NCBI GenBank assembly: GCA_003216895.1
Contig: QCID01000003.1
Span: forward strand, 40,746-104,745
Origin: Prochlorococcus sp. AG-402-K04
GTDB taxonomy: Bacteria; Cyanobacteriota; Cyanobacteriia; PCC-6307; Cyanobiaceae
Direction of reading: 5' to 3'
DNA: 64,000 nucleotides
Below, in pieces: positions 55,392 through 64,000 of this stretch. The number at the start of each line of letters is the position of its first letter. Within the stretch, counting starts at the first letter, position 1. A program made the translations under genes and the position numbers. The notes below the pieces were generated by a model that saw only the letters and a program-made list of their open reading frames with translations, was not told the origin of the DNA and did not search any database.

Positions 55392-56459
55392 TTAGTACTT
55401 GTAGCCAGCTACAAATAATTGTTCATCAGAAGAAGGCTGAGAACCAGCAACATACAATCCTTTTGATGCCTCAGAGTTCGCCTGAGCCCTTGCGATCAAT
55501 GCTTTTTGTCCATCAGCGGTGTTTGATCCTTTCCATGCTTTTAGACATGAATGTTGTAGAGCACGGCCATATGAGAATGAAACATTCCACTTTGCCTTTC
55601 TGTCTATCTTGTTCATCAGGTTCAAATAAACTGATGCAGCTTCCTCGCTCAAACCACCTGAAAGGAAAGTAATACCAGGAACACTGGCTGGTACACAGCG
55701 TTCCATTGTGCGGATTGTCATCTCAGCAACTTGCTGAGGATCAGCTTTTGTTGAGCTATCAGCACCTTGTACTGTCATGGATGGCTTTAGAAGTGTTCCC
55801 TCTAGAAGTACACCGTTTACCTGGCAAGCTAGATAAACTTCTTTAATTACTTCTTCTTGAACTGCTGCTGTCTTTTCAATTGAATGTGAACCATCCATTA
55901 GGATTTCTGGTTCAATAATTGGAACTAAGCCTGATTCTTGTACTGATCTAGCGTATCTAGCTAGACCCCAAGCATTTTCCCTGATTGAAAGTTTAGAAGG
56001 ACAACCATCATCTGTTATTTGAAGAACTGCTCTCCACTTGGCAAATCTTGCACCTTGCTCGTAATAATCAGCAGCTCTTTCAACAAGGCCGTCTAAACCT
56101 GAACAGAAAGTTTCTACATCGTGTCCACCAGCTAATGGTCTTAGACCTTTATCAACCTTTATTCCTGGAATTATTCCTAGCTTTTCAAGCTTTTTAACCA
56201 TTGGCTCACCATCTGGATGGTTCTGGAAAAGAGTTTCTTCAAAAAGAATTGCTCCACTTATAAAGTTTCCAAGACCTTCTGTGGTGAAAAGCATACCTCT
56301 ATATGCTTTTCTATTGTCCTCAGTGTTCTCAACACCTATAGAAGCAAGTCTTTTTCCTACTGTTTTGGTTGATTCATCAACAGCAAGAATCCCTTTGCCT
56401 GGCTGGGCTATGGCACTTGCTGTTTTCTTTAGTTCTTCTGCGTAGTACGAGAGTGCCAT
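55392..56459 (-). CDS. fba: Class I fructose-bisphosphate aldolase
   Basis: The 355-residue Schiff-base aldolase resembles eukaryotic class I enzymes: N-terminal IAQPGKGILAVDESTKTVGKRL, KVDKGLRPLAGG, the WRAVLQI segment, and EPEILMDGSHS followed by LLEGTLLKPSMTVQG carrying the Schiff-base Lys. It needs no metal, an advantage in iron- or zinc-poor sea water. It cleaves or forms FBP and SBP. A class II aldolase gene, usual in cyanobacteria, is not in this window. A bidirectional terminator follows. Confidence 0.97.
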   Translation of the reverse strand: MALSYYAEELKKTASAIAQPGKGILAVDESTKTVGKRLASIGVENTEDNRKAYRGMLFTTEGLGNFISGAILFEETLFQNHPDGEPMVKKLEKLGIIPGIKVDKGLRPLAGGHDVETFCSGLDGLVERAADYYEQGARFAKWRAVLQITDDGCPSKLSIRENAWGLARYARSVQESGLVPIIEPEILMDGSHSIEKTAAVQEEVIKEVYLACQVNGVLLEGTLLKPSMTVQGADSSTKADPQQVAEMTIRTMERCVPASVPGITFLSGGLSEEAASVYLNLMNKIDRKAKWNVSFSYGRALQHSCLKAWKGSNTADGQKALIARAQANSEASKGLYVAGSQPSSDEQLFVAGYKY

Positions 56460-56557
56460 TTATGCAACAAAAATTTCCTTAAGATTATTCCATATCAACG
56501 GCCCTTTTTGTTGTTTATTACACCTAAAAATTCTTTTTTGCTTTTTAATGAATTTCT

Positions 56558-57655
56558 TTAATTGATTTCAAGCTTCATTCCCATTGAGTTTGATTCTTTG
56601 ACCTTGTCGCAAACTTTTTGGCTGGCTAATCCCTCAGCTAAGCCTGGGATAACAGGCGTACCGTCTTTTATGCTTTGAGCCCACCAGCTTTGTATTCTTG
56701 CAACGGGAGCAATTCTTCCATCTGTCCAGATTTTAGAAAAGGAAAGATCTGTATCTGGTTGAATATTTTTAAGAACTTCTCCTTTAGTTGAGTACCACAA
56801 ACCAAATCCGTGGACATAATCGTTCTGGTTGTCGCTGCTAAGCACAAGAGTTCCAGTACTCCCATATATTTCCAGACTAAATCCCCTGCTTTGTTTTGTT
56901 ACTGCAGACAGATTAACTTGGACTGGAATCAGATTGTTATTAATGCTTTTTATTTGTAGTTGAGAAATACTTACATCTTCACTTGTTACTTGCCTAATGG
57001 TTTTTGATTGTGGACAAACTCTTTCTTTAATTGAAGTTGAATTTATTGCGCTTAAGGAATGAGTTGGACCAATTAGCCAATGAATCATGTCAAAAGCATG
57101 GGTACCTAAAGCTCCCAAGACCCCTCCACCAGAATCTTTATCTGAATACCAATTCCATGGCCTATCGGGATTGGCTCTGCTACTCATTAGCCAATCTAGT
57201 TTTACAAAATAAGGTTCATCTAGGTTTTTTTCAATTATTCGCTTTGCTTGCATGAACAAAGGAACAGCTCGATATTCGTAATCGACAGCTATTTTTGTAT
57301 TTCTTTGGAGAGCATTTCTTTGAAGCTCTTTTACCTCGTCAGAGTTTAAGCAAGTTGGCTTTTCTAGTAAAAGATGTTTTCCCGCTTCAATTGCCTCAAG
57401 TGCCAGCTCGTATCTGGGGGCTGGAGGAGTGGCTATGATTATTCCATCTATTTCGGAATCATTAACTAAATTTTCCCAGGACTCGTAAGCATGAAGATTG
57501 TGCTTATTACAGGCCTCTTTAAGCCTTTCTGGACGCGGATGCCACAAACCAATAAGCTCAATATTCTTATTAAACGATGATGCAGGGATATGAACAGTTT
57601 CACCGAAACCTAGTCCTGCAATAGCTATGCGGAGCGGATGATCTGTATTTATCAT
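56558..57655 (-). CDS. Gfo/Idh/MocA family oxidoreductase
   Basis: The 365-residue NAD(P)-dependent dehydrogenase has the Rossmann start IAIAGLGFGETVHIPA and the catalytic EKP motif in HLLLEKPTCLN, then the alpha/beta C-terminal domain with GGGVLGALGTHAFDMIHWLIG. The substrate is probably a sugar or inositol-like compound, unknown here. It is on the same strand as fba, upstream by about 100 bp, and downstream of a small secreted protein. Confidence 0.9.
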   Translation of the reverse strand: MINTDHPLRIAIAGLGFGETVHIPASSFNKNIELIGLWHPRPERLKEACNKHNLHAYESWENLVNDSEIDGIIIATPPAPRYELALEAIEAGKHLLLEKPTCLNSDEVKELQRNALQRNTKIAVDYEYRAVPLFMQAKRIIEKNLDEPYFVKLDWLMSSRANPDRPWNWYSDKDSGGGVLGALGTHAFDMIHWLIGPTHSLSAINSTSIKERVCPQSKTIRQVTSEDVSISQLQIKSINNNLIPVQVNLSAVTKQSRGFSLEIYGSTGTLVLSSDNQNDYVHGFGLWYSTKGEVLKNIQPDTDLSFSKIWTDGRIAPVARIQSWWAQSIKDGTPVIPGLAEGLASQKVCDKVKESNSMGMKLEIN

Positions 57656-57676
57656 TCTTTTAAATAATTAATGTGT

Positions 57677-58090
57677 TTAAACATTTTTGCAGCTATCTGA
57701 AATCAAATCGTCTAACAGTTTATCCCCATTAGGGTCTTCCCATTTTGCAGTTAAATTCTTTTTACCGTTAACTGAAATATCTTTGAACTTAGTAGTTAAA
57801 CAATTTATTTGCATTATATAAATATTCTCCTCCATTTTCTTTGCATTGTTGGTTTCGGTTTTTAAGTATTTTGTTTTTAGTTCTATTATTCCTTCTTCTT
57901 TAATATCAATACTATCTCTATCTAAATATTGAATTCCTGCAGACGTTTTGCTAACTTCAACCCAGCTGATACTGGCCCCATATACTAAATTTGTTCTATT
58001 GAATAAATTTACTGACATTATGACTAATAGTACTAATATATTTACAAGATAATGATAATTATTTTTTATCTTTTGATTCGTTTTAAGCAT
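57677..58090 (-). CDS. Secreted or anchored small protein, unknown function
   Basis: The 137-residue protein has an N-terminal hydrophobic signal/anchor (about 13-29, [17 protein letters not shown]) and a beta-rich C-terminal domain with [22 protein letters not shown] and INCLTTKF, a pattern seen in surface-adhesin E-like small secreted proteins. Two Cys could form a disulfide. The start overlaps the accD stop by 8 bp (ATGCTTAA), so it is translationally coupled to accD although no functional link is obvious. Confidence 0.65.
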   Translation of the reverse strand: MLKTNQKIKNNYHYLVNILVLLVIMSVNLFNRTNLVYGASISWVEVSKTSAGIQYLDRDSIDIKEEGIIELKTKYLKTETNNAKKMEENIYIMQINCLTTKFKDISVNGKKNLTAKWEDPNGDKLLDDLISDSCKNV

Positions 58091-58967
58091 TAGTTTGTAA
58101 TTTTACTTCTTGCGTCTTATGTAATCGAAGTATTTTTGCAAGCGTATCTTTAAGTTCCGTCCTTGGTACGATCGTATCTACAAAACCATGCTCTTGAAGA
58201 TATTCTGCTGTTTGGAAATTATCAGGCAGTTTTTCTCTAAGTGTTTGTTCAATTACTCTTCTCCCTGCAAATCCAATCAGTGCTTTTGGCTCTGCAAGTA
58301 TTAAATCTCCAAGCATCGCAAAACTAGCAGTAACTCCCCCGGTGGTGGGATGAGTAAGCAAGGGCATATAAAGCAATTGAGCATCTCTATGCCTTTCTAG
58401 TGCTCCTGAAATTTTTGCCATTTGCATAAGGCTTAACATCCCTTCTTGCATTCGAGCACCACCTGATGCGCAAACTATTAGCAATGGTAATTTTTTTTTG
58501 GTTGAGTGTTCGATAAGACGTGTAATTTTCTCTCCTACGACAGATCCCATTGAGCCACCCATGAATCTAAAATCCATAACTGCTAATGCCATAGGGATAG
58601 AATCGACTTCGCATGTCCCTGTCAGCACACCATCTTTGAGCCCCGTACTTGCCTGACTTTCTCTGAGCCTGTCTGCATAAGCTCGTCGATCTTTAAAACC
58701 TAGAGGGTCAACAGGAGTAATATGATTATTGATTGATTTAAATGTATTTGGATCAGTAATTAGTCTTATTCTCTCTTCGCTATCTATCCGATTGTGGTGA
58801 TTGCAATTACTACAGACACTGCAATTATCGATTAAATCTTTTCTATAAACAACTTGTCCACATTCTGGACATTTTTCCCATAGTCCATCACTTTCTTCAG
58901 ATTCCTGAGTTACTTTGCCAACAAATTGGCCTTTTCTTCTATCAGCAAACCAGTCGAATAATGACAC
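58083..58967 (-). CDS. accD: Acetyl-CoA carboxylase carboxyltransferase beta subunit
   Basis: The 294-residue subunit has the N-terminal zinc finger Cys33-Cys36 and Cys52-Cys55 (CPECG, CSNC) and the crotonase-like core with [24 protein letters not shown] and [15 protein letters not shown]. With AccA it moves CO2 from biotin to acetyl-CoA for fatty acid synthesis. The start is GTG ([12 protein letters not shown]). Its stop lies inside the next gene. Confidence 0.97.
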   Translation of the reverse strand: MSLFDWFADRRKGQFVGKVTQESEESDGLWEKCPECGQVVYRKDLIDNCSVCSNCNHHNRIDSEERIRLITDPNTFKSINNHITPVDPLGFKDRRAYADRLRESQASTGLKDGVLTGTCEVDSIPMALAVMDFRFMGGSMGSVVGEKITRLIEHSTKKKLPLLIVCASGGARMQEGMLSLMQMAKISGALERHRDAQLLYMPLLTHPTTGGVTASFAMLGDLILAEPKALIGFAGRRVIEQTLREKLPDNFQTAEYLQEHGFVDTIVPRTELKDTLAKILRLHKTQEVKLQTNA

Positions 58968-59026
58968 AGCTATTTAGTGATTGAATTTAATTTAATACCC
59001 TGAGTCCCATTAATGTATTAGAAAGT

Positions 59027-59503
59027 TCAAATCTTATCTATAATCCAAGAACATAATATCCCAATTGCGAGGAATGGTGCAAAAGGATACTGTTGTAATG
59101 GTTTAAATCTTTTTGTAATTTTTCCATGCAAACTATATATAGCTGATAGAAAAAATGAAATGTATAATGATAAAAAAACCAATTCAATACCAAGCCATAT
59201 TGTGCTGTAAGACGAGAGTTTTATATCACCCATTCCTAATGAATTTACTCCAAAAATCTTATAACTTAGATAACTGATAGAATACATAATTATAAAAATA
59301 ATAATCATTGATACAGAATTATTTATTATTAACCATGTAATATCTATTCCTTGATTTGATAAGCCAAAGCATAACAAGTAAAGAATACCTGAAATAGAAA
59401 ATAATTTTAATTTATTTTCGCTTATTAGCAGTGTGTTTTTATCTTCTATAGATATAGAAGACAAGAAGTATAAAAGTATTAAAGTGAAGAATATATTAAT
59501 CAA
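59027..59503 (-). CDS. Minimal A24 prepilin peptidase-like protein
   Basis: The 158-residue membrane protein has about five to six helices and the two aspartate motifs of type IV prepilin peptidases: Asp21 after helix 1 (SISIEDKNTLLIS) and GMGD at 90-93 (LGMGDIKLSS). It lacks the N-terminal methyltransferase domain of PilD, so it is like archaeal or TadV-type minimal forms. It would cleave prepilin leaders at the inner membrane. No pilin gene is visible nearby. Its neighbours are accD and prk. Confidence 0.82.
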   Translation of the reverse strand: MINIFFTLILLYFLSSISIEDKNTLLISENKLKLFSISGILYLLCFGLSNQGIDITWLIINNSVSMIIIFIIMYSISYLSYKIFGVNSLGMGDIKLSSYSTIWLGIELVFLSLYISFFLSAIYSLHGKITKRFKPLQQYPFAPFLAIGILCSWIIDKI

Positions 59504-59564
59504 AATTATTTATTAGCTTAATCTAGTAATACTTTATCTAATTGGCTTAAATTGATTTATTTTA

Positions 59565-60467
59565 TTATCCTGCAGCTTTTTTCTCTTCTATCATTTTATG
59601 AATAATAGGTGTAAGAATAAGTTCCATAGCAAATCCCATTTTTCCTCCATTAACAACAATACTTGTAGGACTTGACATGAATGAATCGTGTATCATTCCT
59701 AATAAGTACTGGAAGTCAATTCCCCATTTTTCTCTTGAACCTTTTCTGAAATGAATAATTACAAAACTTTCGTCAGGTGTTGGAATGTTTCTACAAATAA
59801 ATGGGTTTGAAGTATCAATTGTAGGTACTCTCTGGAAGTTAATATCTGTTCGACTAAATTGGGGGCATATGTGATTAATGTAATCAGGCATTCTTCTTAG
59901 GATTGTATCAACTATCGTTTCTGCTGAGTATCCTCTTTCTGCATTATCTCGATGTATTTTTTGTATCCATTCGAGATTGGTAATGGGCACTACACCAACA
60001 AGTAAATCAGCGAATGAAGCTACATCATAATCTTTTCCTACTACTCCACCGTGTAGTCCCTCATAAAATAATAGGTCTGTTCCTGTTGGAATATCTTCCC
60101 AGGGAGTGAATTGACCTGGATCTAATTTTGTTCCTAAACGAGTGTTGTGTTCCTCTGCTTCTTCTGGGCTATGTAAATAATATCTTTTCTGACCTCCCCC
60201 AGTTTTTCCATATTGATTAAATAGGTCTTCTAACTTGTCGAATAAATTTGCCTCTGGTCCAAAATGAGAAAAGTTTTCACCTCTTGAAAGTGCCTCAGAC
60301 ATTGCTTTTTTCATAGGCATCCTTTCAAAACGGTGATAACTATCTCCTTCAACAACTGCAGGAACAATCTTTTCACGAGCAAATATATGCTCAAATGCTC
60401 TTTTAACTGTGCTTGTTCCTGCTCCGGATGAACCAGTTACAGCTACTACTGGGTGAAGCTTTGACAT
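59565..60467 (-). CDS. prk: Phosphoribulokinase
   Basis: The 300-residue enzyme makes ribulose-1,5-bisphosphate for Rubisco. It shows P-loop VTGSSGAGTSTVKRAF, EGDSYHRF and FYEGLHGGV, and the C-terminal FGMELIL-like GFAMELILTP. It is shorter and of the proteobacterial type I (octameric) style rather than the ~330-residue plant-like form with paired regulatory cysteines; I see no N-terminal Cys pair. So CP12/thioredoxin control through these cysteines seems unlikely here. Confidence 0.93.
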   Translation of the reverse strand: MSKLHPVVAVTGSSGAGTSTVKRAFEHIFAREKIVPAVVEGDSYHRFERMPMKKAMSEALSRGENFSHFGPEANLFDKLEDLFNQYGKTGGGQKRYYLHSPEEAEEHNTRLGTKLDPGQFTPWEDIPTGTDLLFYEGLHGGVVGKDYDVASFADLLVGVVPITNLEWIQKIHRDNAERGYSAETIVDTILRRMPDYINHICPQFSRTDINFQRVPTIDTSNPFICRNIPTPDESFVIIHFRKGSREKWGIDFQYLLGMIHDSFMSSPTSIVVNGGKMGFAMELILTPIIHKMIEEKKAAG

Positions 60468-60554
60468 CGACGCTTATGTATTGACTTTCATTTTTACAGG
60501 TCGACTGACCCTCAAAGGGAAACTATTCAAAGAGTTTTTTAATTTGTGAACTAA

Positions 60555-61634
60555 TTATTTTAATTTTTCTGCCAATAGATCACCCATTTGAGAGCAACCA
60601 ACCTGTTTAGTTGTCTCATTGCTCATTAAGTCAAACGTCCTGTAGCCGTCATTAAGAATTTCGTTAATTGCATTTTCCAGATAATTTCCCGCTTTTGTTT
60701 CATTAAAGGCAATTTTTAACATCATTGCCGCAGATAAAAGCATTGCTATTGGATTAGCTACATCTTTTCCTGCTATGTCAGGTGCCGAACCATGAACAGG
60801 TTCAAAGACGCCCGGGCCATCAACGGTTAATGAAGCAGAAGGAAGCATGCCAATTGAGCCTGTAAGCATTGCTGCTATATCGCTAAGAATATCTCCAAAT
60901 AAATTACTTGTAAGAATCACATCAAACTGGCTTGGATCTCTAACAAGTTGCATTGCGGCATTATCTACATATTGATGAGTTAGCTCTATGTCTTTGTAAT
61001 TATTAGAAACTAATATGGTTTCTTCTCTCCATAATTGACTTACATCTAAAACATTTGCTTTATCAACTGAGCAAACTTTTTGATTTCTTTGTTTGGCCAA
61101 ATTGAAAGCAATTTCTGCTATTCGATTAACTTCCTCGGAAGTGTAAGTCATCGTATTAAATGCTCTTTCTCCCTTTTCTGTTTTTATCCTTCCTTTTGGT
61201 TCTCCAAAGTAAATACCGCTAGTAAGTTCTCTAACTACTAATAAATCAACTTCTTTAACAAACTCTTCCTTCAAGCTACTTGCTTTTGTTAAGGATGGAA
61301 TTATTTTTACTGGTCTTAAATTGGCAAAAAGATCCAAAGAAGATCTAAGATTAAGTAGGCCTGTCTCAGGTCTTTTCTCTCTAGGCAATTTGTCATACTT
61401 CGGATCACCAATAGCCGCTAACAAAACAGCATCAGAGTTCTTACATTCTTGAAGAGTTTTGTCTGGGAAGGGAATACCATCGGAATCTATAGCTGATCCA
61501 CCAAAAGGCATTTCCTTGAATTTGATTCCAAAGCCAAATTTCATTGAAACAAGTTCAAGGATTTTCTGTGTGACGTTTGTTATCTCTGGACCAATTCCAT
61601 CACCTGGCAATAATGTTATTTTGTAAGACTTCAT
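60555..61634 (-). CDS. leuB: 3-isopropylmalate dehydrogenase
   Basis: The 359-residue NAD-dependent decarboxylating dehydrogenase works in leucine synthesis. Signatures are LLPGDGIGPEI, LLNLRSSLDLFANLRPV, RELTSGIYFGEPKG, and the metal/nucleotide segment NLFGDILSDIAAMLTGSIGMLPSASL followed by FEPVHGSAPDIAGK. The length is normal. It is 27 bp downstream of lpxD on the same strand, so the two are likely co-transcribed. Confidence 0.98.
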   Translation of the reverse strand: MKSYKITLLPGDGIGPEITNVTQKILELVSMKFGFGIKFKEMPFGGSAIDSDGIPFPDKTLQECKNSDAVLLAAIGDPKYDKLPREKRPETGLLNLRSSLDLFANLRPVKIIPSLTKASSLKEEFVKEVDLLVVRELTSGIYFGEPKGRIKTEKGERAFNTMTYTSEEVNRIAEIAFNLAKQRNQKVCSVDKANVLDVSQLWREETILVSNNYKDIELTHQYVDNAAMQLVRDPSQFDVILTSNLFGDILSDIAAMLTGSIGMLPSASLTVDGPGVFEPVHGSAPDIAGKDVANPIAMLLSAAMMLKIAFNETKAGNYLENAINEILNDGYRTFDLMSNETTKQVGCSQMGDLLAEKLK

Positions 61635-61660
61635 TTGTTCATATTAATCAAGGGAAAAAC

Positions 61661-62713
61661 TTACCTGGAGTTTCTGCGATCTAATTGACGAATAGCCTTT
61701 GCCATCTCAGGTAGTTTTTTGAAATTAGCAGAGCATCTCAACCAAAGTTTATTTGGAATAGCAGGAAAGCCGCTAACAACCTTCCCTGCCTCAATATTTG
61801 ATACTATTCCTGTCTTTGAACTCGCTATCACTCTATCTCCAACTTTGACCTTATTGCTAACACCTACTTGTCCAGCAAGAATAACTCCATCTCCAATTTC
61901 AGCTCCTCCTGCTATCCCCACTTGTGCAGCCATGGCGCATCCTTTACCGGTAGTAACTCCATGGCCAATTTGAACTAAATTGTCAATTTTTGTATCTTCT
62001 CCAATTATTGTCTTTCCTACTGAAGGCCTATCAATTGTTGAGCCACTTCCAACTTCTACTTTGTTTTTCAGAATAACTATTCCCACTTGAGGCATTTTCT
62101 TCCATCCATATGATGTGGGCACGAATCCAAAACCTTCACCACCAATAACAGCATTAGCATTAATTACACATTCGTCTCCAAGTGTCGATCCAGAATGAAT
62201 AACACTATTTGCGTGAATTAAATTTTTGGCCCCAATTCTTACATTTTTATATACAACTACTCCTGCATGAACAATAGTCCCAGCTCCAATTTCTGTATTA
62301 TCTCCAATACAAGCATTAGCTCCGATAGAAACGCCTAGACCAATTTTTACATTTTCTCCTATAACAGCACTTTTATGTATACCTTCACTTTCTATTTCAG
62401 AAGGATAAAGAAAGTCTAATGTTTCAGCAAAAGCAATTTTGGGGTCTTTAAGTAGTATCCAATCAACTGCAATCTTCTTTACTATTTCATAAACATAATT
62501 ATCATTTGCTGGCAATAATAGAGCTGATGCTTCTGAGGTTTTTATAAGATTCTTAAGATTTAATGGACTATTCGTGTCAAGAAAAGTTATATCATTTTCC
62601 TTGGCTTTTTCCAATGAAGCTGCAGTTAAAATAGCTGGATTGTTTTTTATCTTAAAGTCAACCACACCAGATTGACCTTCCTTAAGTTTTTCGACTATTT
62701 CATTGAATTGCAT
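61661..62713 (-). CDS. lpxD: UDP-3-O-acylglucosamine N-acyltransferase LpxD
   Basis: The 350-residue lipid A enzyme has an N-terminal uridine-binding domain (about 1-105) and a long left-handed beta-helix of hexapeptide repeats ([36 protein letters not shown]) with the catalytic-His region [14 protein letters not shown]. It adds the second acyl chain in lipid A synthesis in the cytoplasm. It pairs functionally with lptB and lptF/G here. It shares a short-spaced run with proB and leuB. Confidence 0.97.
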   Translation of the reverse strand: MQFNEIVEKLKEGQSGVVDFKIKNNPAILTAASLEKAKENDITFLDTNSPLNLKNLIKTSEASALLLPANDNYVYEIVKKIAVDWILLKDPKIAFAETLDFLYPSEIESEGIHKSAVIGENVKIGLGVSIGANACIGDNTEIGAGTIVHAGVVVYKNVRIGAKNLIHANSVIHSGSTLGDECVINANAVIGGEGFGFVPTSYGWKKMPQVGIVILKNKVEVGSGSTIDRPSVGKTIIGEDTKIDNLVQIGHGVTTGKGCAMAAQVGIAGGAEIGDGVILAGQVGVSNKVKVGDRVIASSKTGIVSNIEAGKVVSGFPAIPNKLWLRCSANFKKLPEMAKAIRQLDRRNSR

Positions 62714-62758
62714 AATTTGATTTAATTGAGGAAGTAAAAATTACTATTTTTATCGGAG

Positions 62759-63841
62759 TTATTCACTTGTTAGAACCAAAACATCTCGGTGAATAACTAG
62801 AGGAGATCCTGATGTCTCGGATCTTGATTTAATTCCTATTTTTATAGCATCACTGCTCATTGAGCATATTCCTTTAGCAATTTCCTCACCTTCAGTGTTA
62901 ACAACTTTTACAGGTTGATTTGCAATAAAATTCCCACTAACTTTTTTTACACCTACTAATAATAGTGAAGCGCCTTTATTTTTGATAGCTTCACTAGCAC
63001 CATCATCTAACTGTATTTTACCAACTGGTTTAATTGCATGCGCTAACCAACTTTTCCTATTACCTATAGGGTTTGGATGAGGGTGGAAAACAGTTCCTAT
63101 TCTTTTTCCATCAAGTAATTCTTCTAAAATTTCAGGAGTTCTTCCATCTGCTAATTGTACTTTTATTCCGCTTTCAGTGGCGATTTTTGCAGCATTTAAC
63201 TTGGTTTTTATTCCTCCAGTTCCCCAAGAAGTTTGCTCATTTGCTAGTTCTAAATCATTTAATTCTTTTGAATTATTAATATCTTTGATTGGCTTAGCTT
63301 TACTGTTGGTTTTGGGATCAGAAGAGTAGAGATGGTCGATATCAGTTAACAATATTAATTGATCAGCAGATATGGCTGTAGCAACTAATGCAGATAAAGT
63401 ATCATTATCTCCATACTTTAGCTCTTCATTTGATGTTATATCATTTTCATTTACTATTGGTATAACATCCCATTCGATCAACTTTTTTAATGTTTGTGAA
63501 GCAGATTTATAACTATGTCTTGAGCCCAACTCTGACCTAGTTAGTAATATTTGTGCAACTTTATACCCAAAACTGTACATAGCCTTTTCATACAAAGCCA
63601 TTAAATGAAGTTGGCCTATTGCGGCAGATGCTTGAAGAGAGATTATTTCTTTAGGTCTTGTCTTAAAGTTCATTTTTTGACATCCAAGTCCTACAGCACC
63701 ACTAGATACCAAAATAACTTTATCGCCATTTCTTTGAGCCTTTGATATGTATGAACAATAATTATTAATGATATCAAAAGTTGTATATTTATCATTTCCT
63801 CTCAAAAGGCTTGTCCCAATTTTGATTACCCAGGTTGTCAT
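62759..63841 (-). CDS. proB: Glutamate 5-kinase
   Basis: The 360-residue enzyme phosphorylates glutamate in proline synthesis and is the usual feedback-inhibited step. The N-terminal kinase shows [28 protein letters not shown] and [15 protein letters not shown]; a C-terminal PUA domain follows (about 275-355). Its ATG overlaps the stop of the preceding YqeG-type gene by 4 bp (ATGA), so translation is coupled. Confidence 0.97.
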   Translation of the reverse strand: MTTWVIKIGTSLLRGNDKYTTFDIINNYCSYISKAQRNGDKVILVSSGAVGLGCQKMNFKTRPKEIISLQASAAIGQLHLMALYEKAMYSFGYKVAQILLTRSELGSRHSYKSASQTLKKLIEWDVIPIVNENDITSNEELKYGDNDTLSALVATAISADQLILLTDIDHLYSSDPKTNSKAKPIKDINNSKELNDLELANEQTSWGTGGIKTKLNAAKIATESGIKVQLADGRTPEILEELLDGKRIGTVFHPHPNPIGNRKSWLAHAIKPVGKIQLDDGASEAIKNKGASLLLVGVKKVSGNFIANQPVKVVNTEGEEIAKGICSMSSDAIKIGIKSRSETSGSPLVIHRDVLVLTSE

Positions 63842-64000
63842 AAAAAATCTCCAGTTATAATTCTTGCTAAGTTTCTTTCTATTGATTGAAAGTTATTTTT
63901 TTCAATTTTGTTTCCATAATAATCTACTGAATCTACTAATATTGTATACATTCCTAATCTATTGCCTACAAGAATATCTGTAAAAACTCTATCTCCAATC
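63838..64000 (-). CDS. YqeG-type HAD phosphatase, C-terminal part (cut by window edge)
   Basis: The last 163 bases on the minus strand encode the C-terminus of a HAD-superfamily protein: [22 protein letters not shown] followed by a helical tail ending in GDFL. GDR/TD with GNRLG is the motif IV region of YqeG (HAD IIIA) phosphatases; relatives in plastids and mitochondria act on phosphatidylglycerophosphate. The N-terminus and start lie beyond the window. The stop overlaps the proB ATG. Confidence 0.85.
   Translation of the reverse strand, partial: IGDRVFTDILVGNRLGMYTILVDSVDYYGNKIEKNNFQSIERNLARIITGDFL

Overview
The window is AT-rich bacterial DNA, densely packed with genes on both strands. 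It looks like a picocyanobacterial chromosome, most likely a low-light Prochlorococcus of intermediate GC (NATL/LLI type); that placement is inferred from gene content and composition, not from a database comparison. Photosynthesis and pigment genes (psb28, gun4, pcyA, chlP, hemA, sipA) sit beside Calvin-cycle genes (prk, glpX-type FBPase/SBPase, rpe, class I fba) and oxidative pentose phosphate genes (gnd, pgl). Outer-membrane genes (lpxD, lptB, lptF/G, a DevBCA-type exporter) show a Gram-negative envelope.

Layout. 1-5.3 kb: small unknown proteins, a PerM-type membrane protein, psb28, mnmH, gun4 and an RsbW-like ATPase. 5.3-14.3 kb: methyltransferase, glnA with a strong terminator, alanine-glyoxylate type aminotransferase, tadA, PLP decarboxylase, a DUF697 GTPase in an overlapping bioY-lspA-GTPase group, and sipA. 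14.3-20.9 kb: an M16 peptidase pair, then pcyA tightly coupled to devB-devC-devA and a 51-codon basic protein absent from the ORF track. 21-30.3 kb: GT2 glycosyltransferase, rpsB-tsf, an unknown protein coupled to recG, a VanX-like dipeptidase and sulfite reductase (sir). 30.3-41.7 kb: glyS, chlP, a VanY-like peptidase, typA-DUF309, a GT-C type membrane protein, lptB-lptF/G and ccsA. 41.7-49.7 kb: rpe and glpX divergent around a perfect inverted repeat, hemA, glgC, gnd-pgl-CIA30. 49.7-64 kb: ilvD, a UPRTase-like protein, a pentapeptide lumenal protein, a CobW GTPase, purS-purQ, fba, a Gfo/Idh oxidoreductase, accD, a minimal prepilin peptidase, prk, leuB, lpxD, proB and the end of a YqeG-type phosphatase.

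The genes work together mainly in carbon fixation and its night-time reversal (glpX, prk, rpe, fba, glgC, gnd, pgl), tetrapyrrole supply and branching (hemA to gun4, pcyA, chlP), and nitrogen and sulfur assimilation (glnA, sir). I saw no rRNA, tRNA, CRISPR array, insertion sequence or prophage.

The most unusual signal is at the start of sir. The open frame carries about 140 extra N-terminal residues whose first ~65 read like the N-terminal domain of tyrosine-recombinase integrases, and a tandem 11-bp direct repeat lies immediately upstream. Secondary points are a UPRTase with degenerate PRPP and uracil motifs, an orphan minimal prepilin peptidase, and the inverted repeat between rpe and glpX.
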